Assembly: GCF_000090795.2 (NCBI RefSeq)
Contig: NW_003546467.1
Coordinates: 43,857-77,047 of the forward strand
DNA: 33,191 nucleotides
From: Amphimedon queenslandica
Lineage: Eukaryota > Porifera > Demospongiae > Haplosclerida > Niphatidae
Reading direction: 5' to 3'
Position 1 is the first letter of the stretch, and each line of letters begins with the position of its first letter. A model generated the notes under the pieces. It saw nothing but the letters and a program-made list of their open reading frames with translations, was not told the origin of the DNA and ran no database searches. This document shows, in pieces, positions 1-10,209 of the stretch. The translations under genes were made by a program, and so were the position numbers.

Positions 1-2423
1 CTTATATTTAGGCTTTTGAAGGAGAGCAGTATAAGTTTCAAGATACATCTGTGAAGTCTACAGTAGAGTAACATATGTCGTATGTTCTTTAATTTAAACT
101 TACTAGGCCGGAAAATGTTACCAATGATTCATTCTGAAGAGTTAAAAACCCATCTGGAACTATACCTATAATTCCATCAATGACTTTTGACATAATTTCA
201 TCTGTACAGGAAACATTGTTTGAAAATGAAGTGCTGTTGGTCCTCCACCAACCAGTATTATACCACATTGGAATAATCCACAAATACATGGGACCAATCA
301 TATCTCTATAATATGCCTATTTAATATGCTCAGTATGTAAGAGGTACATTAGAATAATACATCACATACCTCACACAGTATCTTATAAGCAAAATTAGGA
401 TATGCATTAATGTGAATGATTCTAAAGTTCTTAACATTGCTCTAAGAGGTTAATACATGTTGTTATTCAAGTAAATAGCTAACTTACTCTGTCAAAGTAG
501 GATAAAGGGTTACCACTTGATAAGACAACAAAACTGCTCAATTTCCATCCTTGGTCCTCAAAGATATTAGTAGCACTTTCAGTGATCTGTTATAAATATA
601 AGAAAATAATAGCCACATTACAGTCACTAACAAAACACTTTCTAAAGGTAACTCTATGTTGTGCGTGTGGATGTGTATTAAACCATTATTACACTCTAAA
701 ACAAAATTTGATACCATAGGGAAATAGCTATCACTTTTAGTTTATACACATTGTTTTGGAAGCCTAGTTTATAATGAAAGTGTTTAGAAAATTAACTTGC
801 TTGGCATGCATGAATGACATTGGTATTACTATTATTGTCATGGATTAATTATCCTTTCACTTTACTAATGGGCTATACACCCAATGATTCAGTCCAATAT
901 GTAATTTGTACACTACAGTGCACTTTGTTTTGACTGTAATATCCATGTAGCTAGCACCAGCAAACATGTTCTTAGATATCAGAAGAAAATGCAAAAGGCT
1001 AAAAACAATATTGAACTATTAGATCTGATTACTGTAGAGCAAGGTTTCCTCACAACAAAGCAGCTAAACAGCATGCTGCATGACCTGACAAAGTACATGA
1101 CTTTTGAAAAAAAATTGCATAATTTAAGAAAATCTGATCTTGATTGGAATCTTGGAATCAGTTACACAGCAATAAGAACATGCATATCACAAAAAGTTAT
1201 AAAAGGAGAATTCTCTCGTAAACAAAATACCATGCATACAAGATGATTTATTGGAAAGAGTAATATTTTATGAATTTGCTTGTGGAAAGTTAATTGGTGA
1301 ATTTTATATTGGCAGTTTTGTGTCATACGCCATTGAGCATGCTCATGCATATTGAAACAAAATCGTGAATTGTATATTGGCAGTTTCTTCATAAAACTGC
1401 CAATCGCCAATATTAATTCCTCACCAATAAATTATCTTGTACGATACCAAGTACATGTACATGGCGTTCTGTCAAATTTTGGAGTAATTTCAGAAATTCA
1501 TCAAACAATCCACTAAAAAGATGAGCATATTAAGTTTTCTGACAATGTGGAAATGCTAAAGACTATGATAAACACTGGTAGCACTATAAGCATTATCCTT
1601 AATTTTGTTATGAATAACATTCATATGTTAGGATAAACAAAAGCTCCACTAGGCTTTCAAACATAGATATGCACAATAGTCTTGAAAATGTTATGTTCTT
1701 ACTTGTCTGAACACAATCTCATCTTGTGTTATTACTGCCATTTGTCTCCATCCAAATTCTCTCATTAACTGACCCAAGGATGCCCCAGAATATCTAAGAG
1801 ACAGAATTGTTCTGAAAAAGTTTCTGAATCGACTTCGATCATTCAGGATATCAGCACCAGCTGCATAAGCCAACTGTATGCAAATAATAAATAATAGACA
1901 TTAATTTAAATTGAAGAATTGCATTATTGATGACCATCAGGCAGCAATTTTTAAAGCACCTCAACAGAACACAAGTGTGATATGAAAGCCCACTTACATG
2001 TGGTATATTCCAATAGTGACTAATTTCTGCTACTGGTATAGTAGCAGGAGAACATCCACATCCAATCAATGACACATAAGTAGTGTCATTGTTTATCAAT
2101 TGAAAAAAATTATCAAGTGATGTAGTACGATCGCACTGGATAAAATTTTTAAAATATATATCATTATAAAAGCTTCACTGTACCTTTGAATCCAAAATAT
2201 GTGTGTAGTTCAGAGTATAGTTCTGTAGAACATCGTCCCTTTCATTAATAAGCTCCAGTGCAAGATCAACTACTGGTATTGCACCACTTAGGACTAAAGG
2301 GCCAGACAGTGTAGTTATGTATCCAAAATAGAGACTTTTAGTTTTTTCAGCTGTCAATAAAGAAGAGTAAAGTAATATACACCAAAATAAAAGAAAACAT
2401 TGCTTTGACATATTTTGCTCCAC
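1..2423 (-). CDS. GABA-B-like class C GPCR, N-terminal part (runs off left edge)
   Basis: The extracellular ligand-binding half of a metabotropic GABA-B-type receptor. Exons on the minus strand: 2423-2184, 2135-1998, 1873-1703, 586-488, 441-370, 316-104, 48-1 (open). All introns are GT-AG and phase 0, giving 327 codons so far. The start at 2423 leads into a hydrophobic signal peptide (FLLFWCILLYSSLLTA); a second Met at 2411 is possible. Venus flytrap landmarks in order: YFGYITTLSG near residue 33, a GCGCSPATIPVAEISHYWNI stretch, RFRNFFRTILS, FGWRQMAVITQ, FRIIHINAYPNFAYKILCEA, and MIGPMYLWIIPMWYNTGWW. The last is the GABA-B signature resembling YGPKYVWFL..W...WW. The seven-helix domain must lie beyond the left edge. 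The loop S-Y-G-S-S-S of human GABA-B1, which contacts ligand, reads A-Y-A-A-G-A here, so the ligand may not be GABA. Family assignment is confident; ligand is unknown. Confidence 0.93.
587..1702 (-). other. Large intron 3 of the GABA-B-like gene
   Basis: This 1,116-nt intron is far longer than its neighbours (48-124 nt upstream; 46-55 nt for the next ones). It holds a degenerate inverted repeat at 1290-1431 and an 85-codon plus-strand open frame (989-1246) that I could not assign. No exon with GABA-B similarity is missing from this part of the domain, so I see no further coding content. Confidence 0.7.
1290..1431. repeat. Degenerate MITE-like inverted repeat
   Basis: The left arm begins TTAATTGGTGA and continues to ATATTGGCAGTTTTG. 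The right arm is its imperfect reverse complement (CAAAACTGCC-like ending TCACCAATAA). The centre carries GAGCATGCTCATGCA, also found in the centre of the better preserved element at 4337-4552, so the two probably belong to related families. I could not define a target-site duplication. Confidence 0.6.
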
Positions 2424-2711
2424 TTCTCTAGTCTACAGTAGTCAATGCTCTAGGATTGGAGGGTGTGGTTATTTATCAACATGACCATGTTTATGTTTAG
2501 TCAGTGTGCATTAAACTATCTATGATCTTTATCTAAAAAAAAATTAAACAACATTAGTACTCATATCTGACCAGTCATAAAAATGATCAAATTAAACAAT
2601 ATTCAGACAGTGTCTAAATATTAATTGTTTAATGCTCTATATACTTAGACATAGCACCTAGATTCAAGATTCTCCATTTGATTATGATGATAATTCCACT
2701 TGCTTGATGTT

Positions 2712-2810
2712 CTATAAACACAAACAGTCTCTTACATCTAAAATAACATTGAGTTGTTCTTTGTAACATTCAATGTTATTTTAGATGTAGGAGGCTGTTT
2801 GTATTTATAG
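2712..2810. repeat. Near-perfect hairpin, arms about 41 bp
   Basis: The left arm (2712-2752) starts CTATAAACACAAACAG and ends ATAACATTGAG. The right arm (2770-2810) is its reverse complement with only a few mismatches, ending CTGTTTGTATTTATAG. The loop is about 17 nt. A further GGCTGTTTGTG follows at 2810-2820, as if one arm end were duplicated. This is a foldback or MITE-like unit; no transposase is nearby. Confidence 0.8.
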
Positions 2811-3771
2811 GCTGTTTGTGTTAATGCCATAATATACATGTATATAACATTAAAAATACCTAGCTCATATAAACATAGAGGTGACACAAATATACATGTG
2901 AATGAAAATTTTATAAAATTATTTCTAATACTCATTAATCCTGTAACCCATATTTTGGTTGATTCTATCAATATTAGCTAGTATAACCGGATAATAAACA
3001 TTGTAGGTAGCAAAGGGGCAGGGCAAGACTATGTCTGCCCATATATTTTACATACATAAAAATTGTGATGGCCTCTAAAAGTAAGATAATGCAAAAATTT
3101 GGATGATGGATCTAAATATGAATCATTGTAGATCAAGTCTCACTTAAAATCAAAACATAGCACTATAAACACTTACAGTGAGATTAACTCTCCCTAAAAT
3201 AGCTGTTATAAATTATTCCAAAACTGTCTATGTACGTTTGTTCGAGTTGAGTGTAAAATATCCATACATTAACATTAAAACAAATTAAAATGAACACAAG
3301 AAATATAAGAATACTCATAAAAAGCAGCTCTTGCATCTCAGCCTATACAACATAAAACATAAAACAACAAATATACATATATGCTATATGGACCACAACA
3401 GCACAACTTGAGCTGTATGCATCACAAACTATGTGTGCTGTATGAGATACAGACTTAGTGGTGCCTTTCACACACCCATGCACCTTACAAATCCGAAAAA
3501 AGTGATCCATGCATGACATGCAGACATTTATAATATACTGCAATGAGACTGCATGATTTTAGGTAATGAAATACCCCTTGCTTGTTGCAATAGAATAGTT
3601 ATACTGATGACAATCATGACTTAGGTTTAAAGAAGTTATAACTTAGCACATATCAATGCAATTGTATGACATGTTGTTATGCTTCTGTTAATGAGAAAAG
3701 TGCTGGGCGATGATAAATTGCAGCAGATTGCTATTTAGATTGCATTCCGTTTTTGCTCTTTTATAAAAAGT

Positions 3772-3777
3772 TTTATT
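3772..3777 (-). terminator. Candidate poly(A) signal of gene 2
   Basis: On the minus strand this reads AATAAA, about 62 nt after the stop codon of the membrane-protein gene at 3839. Spacing is normal for a compact 3' UTR. Confidence 0.5.
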
Positions 3778-3838
3778 AATGATAATAAATTTAGAGACAA
3801 AGTATACAAAATTTAAAATGTACAAAGTGCAATAATAA

Positions 3839-6800
3839 CTATATCATGCTAATGACAGTTTCACTATATTGAAAAAAGAAAAAATAGTTTTCACCACAAA
3901 TTAATGCTTTGCCAACCACTATACACCATCCAATAATAAAATAAAGTACAAGTACATACCAGACATAAAGACCATACAATAATCCTTGGCTTCCATTGCA
4001 ATCACCAAATATAGAAAACTCCTGGTACTTCATAAAAATAAATACTGAATCAACAGAAAGAATCAAAAGAAAAACAATACTGAAACAGAGAACAAAGAAG
4101 AATAGACGAGCCTGACGGTTACTGTGTTTGCTGTATATATAGGCTATAATATTGTCTTCCTTGCAGCAAGCAAAGCTAACACACAGACAAGATAGGATGA
4201 AGGCAATAACAATCATAGCTATGAAACCAATACTAGTGTAAGTGAAGTAATGTCCACACTTTGCTAGCGGACCCATTCCTAATAGTAAAGAGAGGAAAAG
4301 ATAATGTATAGTCTCTAGGCTTTAAAAGGCAACAGGCATACCGTATAGCGCTTTAATTTGGCAGAGTTTTATTTTGGCAATTGGTGGTTTGCAAGCAGAA
4401 TTGCCAATATTAAAACCACTAATTATTAATGTGCATGCTCATGCAGTAATGCACGTGTACACAAAAAATCGCCAAATTATAAACCGCTAATTACAATTTT
4501 ACAGCAAAATTGCCAAAATAGGCGCCACCAAAATAAAGCGCTATACGGTATGTAAAAACCAATGATTTAACCACTAACACTGCAAAAAATAAGTAGTTAA
4601 GATAACCCATGGGTGGTTACCTCAGTTTCACTAAACAATAGACTTCCAGAACTGAGGTAACCCTCTTTTGGTAATTTTAAACAAAATTATTTTTTTGTTG
4701 TAAAAGGAAGGACTACAGAAATAAAAACTCTCTAATAAGCACAATTTGTAATGTGCTAATTGCAATTACAAAAGTACCCAGGACACAGGGCCCAGGTAAT
4801 GTTGTCTTAATGGTGTTTAGGAACATACAGGCCATATACACTGTAAAAAATTCAAAGTCAAACAGCACAAGGTGACTACTAGTTTCAGGTGCATAGTTTA
4901 TAATAAACAGCATGCATGTTTTTGGTTGTGAAAAAATCATACGCACCTGTAGCAACAATCAAGGTTACACCAAAACAAAAATTGAATATCAACAGACCAA
5001 GAGCCCAAATTCCTATAAATAAAATGAAATATAAATGCATTCAGCTTGTTAATTAGGCTCACTATTGCAAACACAAGAAATAAAGAAAGGTAAGAGACAA
5101 AAACGAAAGATTCTCTGAGCCCGACTCTCTCCAGTGCCTTCAATGATTTCATGATCTATATTGACATGTACCTGGTTATTCATGTTTGATGCTGCAAAAA
5201 GGGAGCAGTAATCCCAATGGGAATTTTGAAGAATGAGAATTAATCACCTTTTGGTGGTTCTTTGTGCTAAAATAAAAAGAGCAATAGTCATAAACATGTA
5301 GTCAAGTATCATCATGCCCCAGAAAAGAGGTATAGTAAAATAATAATTATAAACTACTGTAATACCGGTATTATAATACTATAATAACACTATAAATGCT
5401 TTGTGAACAACCCTGCTATGAAGTACTATCATACTATGTATGTGTATAGATTACTGTAGATCGAGAAATTTTCTTGTTAAAAATAATTGGCATAAAAAAT
5501 TTTACAAACTCTTGGAGACAATGGACAACTATTCGATCAAATTAAGTTGCTTGTCATAGCACCGAAAAATACAAGGAGCCTCTTGGGTGAGAGCTTCAGG
5601 CCTTTTTTGGGCTTTTAGAAGAATCCTGTGCATATACAGCTGCACGTTAGAATAATTTCAGTAATCTTATTATTCTCTGTAGAAAATACTTTGTGTGTCA
5701 AAATTTTGTGCTTCACTTCAACCACAAAAATATTAAAACAATGAAAATTTCCCGATCTTAAGTACATTCTAAACTAAAGGAGGTGGGACATTTCACATTT
5801 CAAGCATAGGGGAGATTTCACCAAGGCTCCTCTATTATTTTTGCAAGGCATTTAATAGAATTAAGAAAGTTCTAAATTATAAAAATAGAGTAGATTACTT
5901 ATGCATATTGCATATTATAGACTATAGAACTTAGATTTAAAAAACTAGCTCATGTTATTCATTCAAACTGGTATCAACTGCCCATGAAATGTTGCTTAAT
6001 GAATTTGGTGGGCATAGTCAAAAATGGCTGCACATCAAAAGAAACGCTGTATCATTGCATAATCATTGTAAATGGAACTGTTGTATAGGTAGTTTCATTT
6101 CATGATTCACAGATTCAGTAAGATAGTGATCATTCAAATATTCTTTTAACAAACAATGTACTGCTGTACTTGTTACAGCTTTTACACAGAAAGCATGAGA
6201 TTTCTCCTTCTGGGTAAAGATAATTTGAAATTAATTGTATTTGAACTATTTGTGAATAATTCTGTTTCATGTTAATGATATGAATGAGGTTTCCAAATGC
6301 TATGGATACCTCTACATAAACAAGTGTACACAACACTTGAGCCTAATATGCTTCCATGAATATGTTTTGAGGTGTTTATCCATTATGAATATGTTTAAAA
6401 CAGATAAACACCTCCTATGAAGTGTTTAAACCTTGGACTTTGCCCTTGGTTTCCAAATTCCATAAACACTTATGAAAATACATGTATTATTTCATTTTTA
6501 TTTATTTATTATTTTATTATTTGATTTTACTGTGCAACATAAAGTAGACAGACAGGGAAGAAAAATGAAAGTACAGTAGAAACACTGATGGTCTGACATA
6601 GGATACTATCCAGCCAGTAAAAGAGGAGAATACCACAAAGAGGATACACACACATGCATGCACACACAATGGTACACATAGACAAGTAGACAATCAAATA
6701 GTAAGAAAGAAGGATAAAAAATACATTACAATTTAACAACATATAGATTAATATCTAAATTGCTTTTAGTAAACTCTATGCTTGAAATGAGAGCCATGCA

Positions 6801-6979
6801 GGCCTGCCCCACTGCATGCACTGCTGGCACTGAGCTTCTAAAATTACCTGTACTCGGGCTGAAATATGACTGGTTCGTTCAGCCATACACGGTTCATCTT
6901 CTTCATCATTTATTCCAAAGCCTTCTGTCTGTATAAGGACTGTACTTTCATCAATATCATCGATAGACAGTGCCATCAT
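3839..6979 (-). CDS. Unrecognised multi-pass membrane protein (263 aa, 7 exons)
   Basis: I do not recognise the family. Exons on the minus strand: 6979-6848, 5266-5248, 5191-5172, 5114-5063, 5012-4947, 4840-4778, 4278-3839. All junctions are GT-AG with matching phases (0,1,0,1,1,1), and the total is 792 nt, exactly 264 codons with the stop. Residues 1-57 are hydrophilic and acidic (FGINDEEDEPCMAERTS), likely cytosolic. Hydrophobic segments follow: about 60-104 (one or two helices), 130-155, 174-198 and 214-239. The model suggests four or five membrane passes and a short C-terminus. The first Met-Met pair at 6979 is the chosen start; an in-frame Met exists upstream. The weakest junction is 4778/4278: without it, exon 6 reads on to a stop at 4713 and gives a shorter protein lacking the last three helices. 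It shares a short upstream region with the divergent Ig/FN3 gene. Confidence 0.75.
4279..4777 (-). other. Last intron of gene 2, carrying a MITE
   Basis: A 499-nt intron by my model. Most of its middle is the inverted-repeat element at 4337-4552. The 5' end (4713-4777) would be coding in the alternative, shorter form of the gene, which ends at a stop at 4713. Confidence 0.6.
4337..4552. mobile_element. MITE with terminal inverted repeats and TA flanks
   Basis: The ends are mirror images: CATACCGTATAGCGCTTTA at the left and TAAAGCGCTATACGGTATG at the right. If the terminal TA is counted as target site, the element proper starts CCGTATAGCGC and ends GCGCTATACGG with TA on both sides, as for Tc1/mariner-type insertions. 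Sub-terminal inverted blocks (TTTTATTTTGGCAATT / AAAATTGCCAAAATA) extend the symmetry inward. There is no coding capacity, so mobility would need a transposase elsewhere. Confidence 0.85.
5267..6847 (-). other. Large first intron of gene 2
   Basis: A 1,581-nt AT-rich intron between the N-terminal exon and the first micro-exon. It contains a short foldback at 6369-6414 and low-complexity ATTT runs near 6490-6530. Open frames inside it (6130-6336, 6527-6742 minus) show no domain and are not needed to keep the gene in frame. Confidence 0.65.
6369..6414. repeat. Short foldback in intron 1 of gene 2
   Basis: Two perfect 12-bp arms, GAGGTGTTTATC (6369-6380) and GATAAACACCTC (6403-6414), with a 22-nt loop. 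GAATATGTTT is also repeated directly on each side of the left arm. Confidence 0.7.
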
Positions 6980-7098
6980 AGACACTTTATAGCTCGCTTT
7001 ATAGACACAGTACAGCAATTAGTGCCAATTACAAGCAGCAAGGAGCAGGCGTGGTTAGACCAGACTAGAGCCACACCTTCCACGACTCAATTTTTATC
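6980..7098. promoter_or_regulatory. Putative shared promoter of divergent genes 2 and 3
   Basis: Only 119 bp separate the start codons of two head-to-head genes. The interval must hold both 5' UTRs and both core promoters unless there are undetected upstream non-coding exons. It is more GC-rich than the surroundings and has GCGTGGTTAGAC near 7048 and AGCCACACC near 7070, roughly mirrored. No TATA box is obvious. Confidence 0.55.
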
Positions 7099-8981
7099 AT
7101 GATGGAAATAGAAATTTTGGCAGCAATCTTTTTTGTGCTTTGCTCTTGCTTTGGTGAGTCACTACCAAGTAGATTTACTTAAATCTAATAATTTAGCTTC
7201 AGGAAGTATCTTCACTATTGTACCAGTGACACAATATGTATATGTCAATGATACTGTGACATTTAAATGTGCTACTAATGAGACCGTAAGGCTGGATATA
7301 GTATTTTTATTTTTATTGGAGGAGCACCACTACCTTCACAAACATCTGTTACATTACCTAATGGTGGAAAGATGATATCATTTAATCTAACAGCAACATA
7401 TGCATTAAATGGAACTGACATTACTTGCATAACATTTAATGGAACTGCCACTGAATCTGCTTATCTTTATGTTCAAGGTAATAGTCAATATTACAGATTT
7501 GTGGTAAAGTATTTTCATGGACAGGTCCACCTGATAGTGTCAATAATTTAACAGGATATCAGTTAGATTCTTGTTGTATGTTTATCAGTTGGTATCCTCC
7601 ATTCACACTACCAGGACTAACAGTACAGTATATAATCAGTGTAGGAACTGATCAACAGTACCTTAATGATTCTATCACTAACTACACTTACTGCCCAATG
7701 AACCTAACCAATAAACAATATCTTTTTAACATTACAACTACTAATAAAGCTGGAAATGGATCTACTAGTGACATATCAGTTGGATTTCAATCAAGTAAGT
7801 AGTTACTGTAATGAATTGATTTATTATTTTTCTTCATAGATTCACGAATTTCAATCATTTATCAAGATTCTTATACATATCACATAAACAAGTATTGGTA
7901 CCTTTATTTCCTTTTTCCAGTAAGTTACCTTAATGTACAACATCCACACAACTTTGTTTACATTATACAGGCTCGTCAGTTGTGTACTGGAGTGTCACTT
8001 GTTAATATTACACTATGTACTGTTAATAATAATTCTTGTTATGCATCAACAAATATAACCATTAATCATAGTGCTTATAATAACATTTCACTTGTTGCTA
8101 TTATAAATCTTCCATTAAAAGAGATGCTGAATACTGTTATCTTGTACTATCAAAATGGAGTAAAATTCGAAAGCAACACTATAATAGTTAGTAAGTGGCA
8201 TATATTTATACTAATTATTAGTATTTTATAATTACTAAGGTACTTATGATCTTCAGCACACAGTGGTGGTTAATACTACATTTAACGAAGTTTGTCTTCA
8301 GTTTCAGTTTGTCAATGGCAGTACAACTAATAATATTTATATTCACATAACTAATTATGATGAGCCAGTCCAACCAGTGTATTACAATATAGCCCCTAAT
8401 GATCAATTGTACTTCATTCAGTGTACTACTAACATACTGGCTGGTAATAACCTAACGTTGTATGCATGTGAATCGTTGGAGGACTGTACTACTAATTCTG
8501 CTGCTGTAATAACTGGTATTAATATTGATAAAGTTCCCATTGTGTCAACTATCTTGACAAGCTACGTAACAACTACAGTTTCCTCTACAGTTAGATCTAC
8601 CATGATGATGGAGGATTGTAATATAACGGAAAGTCAAAGTGAAGTACCTGTCACTAGTGGTAAGCAATAAATTTATTTGAATTACTTTTACCATTAATTT
8701 TGCATTAATACAGCAATAGTGATTAGTGTATTGAGTGTATTCCTCATACTATCACTAATGATTAATGTTACATTAACTGTGTGTTACTGCAAGAGGAAAG
8801 GGACAAATAATCGAAGTATGTTAATTTATTTTAAAGACTTACCATGGTATATTGTATTACAGATTCACAAGAACAAGAACCTAATCCACAGTATGAGAAT
8901 GTACATTTACCTGTTCCTCAGTCGGAACTATCAATGAAAGAATGTGCTGCTTATGGTGTAGTGGAAGGAACTAGGTTTTAA
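7099..8981 (+). CDS. Ig/FN3 type I membrane protein with a frameshift in exon 2
   Basis: A single-pass surface protein. Exons: 7099-7153, 7203-7477, 7525-7794, 7840-7919, 7971-8190, 8264-8659, 8714-8815, 8863-8981. Order: signal peptide ([17 protein letters not shown]), an Ig-like domain in exon 2 (strand motif [10 protein letters not shown], second Cys in DITCITF), an FN3-like domain filling exon 3 (starts GPPDSVNNL, contains SWYPP), a Cys- and Asn-rich region, a Ser/Thr stalk, a helix near residues 434-456 ([21 protein letters not shown]), a CKRK stop-transfer and a 40-residue tail. The tail contains YENV, an SH2-type motif, and ECAAYGVV. The phases of seven junctions fit, but exon 2 breaks frame near 7283-7292: before it the frame reads ...KCATNET, after it [16 protein letters not shown]. 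The total is 1,517 nt, one short of a multiple of three. With one base restored it would be about 505 aa. The partner is unknown. Confidence 0.85.
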
Positions 8982-10209
8982 AACTTCTTGAGATTACATA
9001 ATTTTGAAAGTAATTTTTGTACTGAACATTTCTCAATTTTATGTTCCACAATATCATGTATACCCTACCCCCAGCCCCCCTAATACTATACCCTGTACAA
9101 TATAGCTCATAGTTTTTTCTAAAAAATGGCTCTGAAATTTTAATTACAATTCCTGATACATATGGACATTCTGATCCTTGTGCTATGTAAATCTAGAAAG
9201 TTTAAGCTGATTCCAACTAAAAGTTTGAGCTGATTCCAACTAAAAGTTTGAGCTATGGCCATTTTAGAAAATTGACCAATTTCTAAAAGATACCCTGTAC
9301 TATAATCAATGGTTTTTTTCTTAAAATTGGCTCCAGATTATTGAGTAGCTTTAAAAATTTGTAAAAAACCTAATTTTTGATTGATCAGAATCAGCTTAAA
9401 CTTTAAATACAACATACATGCATAAAAGTACATGTATATGCATCAGAAAAAATTGTATTCTCTTTTAGCCATTTTTGATGTACTATACATGCAGTTGATT
9501 TGAGAGATAATCCTTTACTATTACTATAGCATAGGAAGTTAGGAAACTTATAAGACTCTATTGGATTACCTTAGGGTGGGTATTAATTGTGCCCTTAAAT
9601 TTTAGCGTTTTTCACCACATTTAATTCTGAGGCCTTCTTGCCATCAGTAATGTGGGTGGATACTGCATATGAAAAATTTGTTCATCATCAAAGATATGTG
9701 TTAAAAATAGCCTTAGTACCTAGCAGCAGATCTGTTGGAAACTTGAGTTGCAATTTTGTTATTGGTCAGTTTTTGTAGGCAACTTGCCAGATGACGTTTC
9801 TTAAACAATTTTTACTATCTTTTTTAGCAATCAAAGGATAAAAGGGTATATAATATACTATTGGGTATTCTACCTAATTTTGTAGAGGAAGATGAATACA
9901 TAATTTCAGTGAAGCCTTTAAGTTCCTTTCAATTGAGGCAGTGTATTACCCTTGGCCCACACCCTTTTATTGCTATCAACAATGGATGCATTACAGAGGC
10001 TAGCAGAAAAAATAAGATTCATTATGAAGATGGTTATTTGTTTAGTACATAGTTTAATAATGAATTTTGTACAGATTACTAGTCAGGTGGGGGATCCAAG
10101 TCATCCAACCCTTGAACTCTGTATGAATAATGAATATCATTTTGTAAGAAAATCATTGAAGGTGGGCTTGTTTTTTTGCTGTTGCAGTTTTCTCTCCTAC
10201 ACAGACTAC
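8982..10209. other. Intergenic between genes 3 and 4
   Basis: The 3' UTR of the Ig/FN3 gene and the upstream region of the giant gene. No supported exon. It carries AT-rich repeated sequence, including a 23-bp tandem unit (9199-9256) and an inverted copy of its core (9381-9404). Open frames at 9861-10052 and the 5' part of 9952-10329 lack homology that I recognise. Confidence 0.6.
9199..9404. repeat. Dispersed repeat: 23-bp tandem core plus inverted copy
   Basis: The unit AGTTTGAGCTGATTCCAACT plus AAA occurs at 9199-9221 and 9222-9244, with a partial third copy at 9245. The reverse complement of the same core (GATCAGAATCAGCTTAAAC) lies at 9384-9402. The same phrase, AGTTTGAGCTGATT...AATCAA, recurs in the tandem array inside the intron at 26452-28091, so this is one family dispersed at the locus. 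Confidence 0.75.

Larger units (their letters stand above)
2424..3838. other. Intergenic: GABA-B-like promoter side and 3' side of gene 2
   Basis: No coding exon is supported here. Both flanking genes are on the minus strand, so this holds the upstream region of the GABA-B-like gene (right after 2423) and the 3' UTR of the membrane-protein gene (just left of 3839). It contains one long hairpin repeat at 2712-2810. Short open frames on the minus strand (2738-2971, 3343-3543) have no recognisable domain and no splice partners. Confidence 0.6.

Noticed and set aside
989..1246. 85-codon plus-strand open frame inside the large GABA-B-like intron
   Set aside because: Hydrophilic, no recognised motif, no splice partner, overlaps nothing conserved; an open frame of this size is not rare in AT-rich introns. 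A protein search could revive it as a decayed transposon piece.
2738..2971. 77-codon minus-strand open frame
   Set aside because: It overlaps the hairpin repeat and continues through AT-rich sequence; no domain and no role in either neighbouring gene.
3343..3543. 66-codon minus-strand open frame rich in Cys and Tyr
   Set aside because: Composition comes from CATATA/CAGCACA-like low-complexity DNA; no splice context.
4713..4958. Reading exon 6 of gene 2 as a separate 81-residue protein
   Set aside because: Its first half is in the intron between two phase-matched exons. Kept only as the possible short alternative end of gene 2.
9861..10209. Open frames just upstream of the giant gene as an extra first exon
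   Set aside because: The Met-Met at 10210 is immediately followed by a good signal peptide; the upstream frame is not secretory and has no domain.
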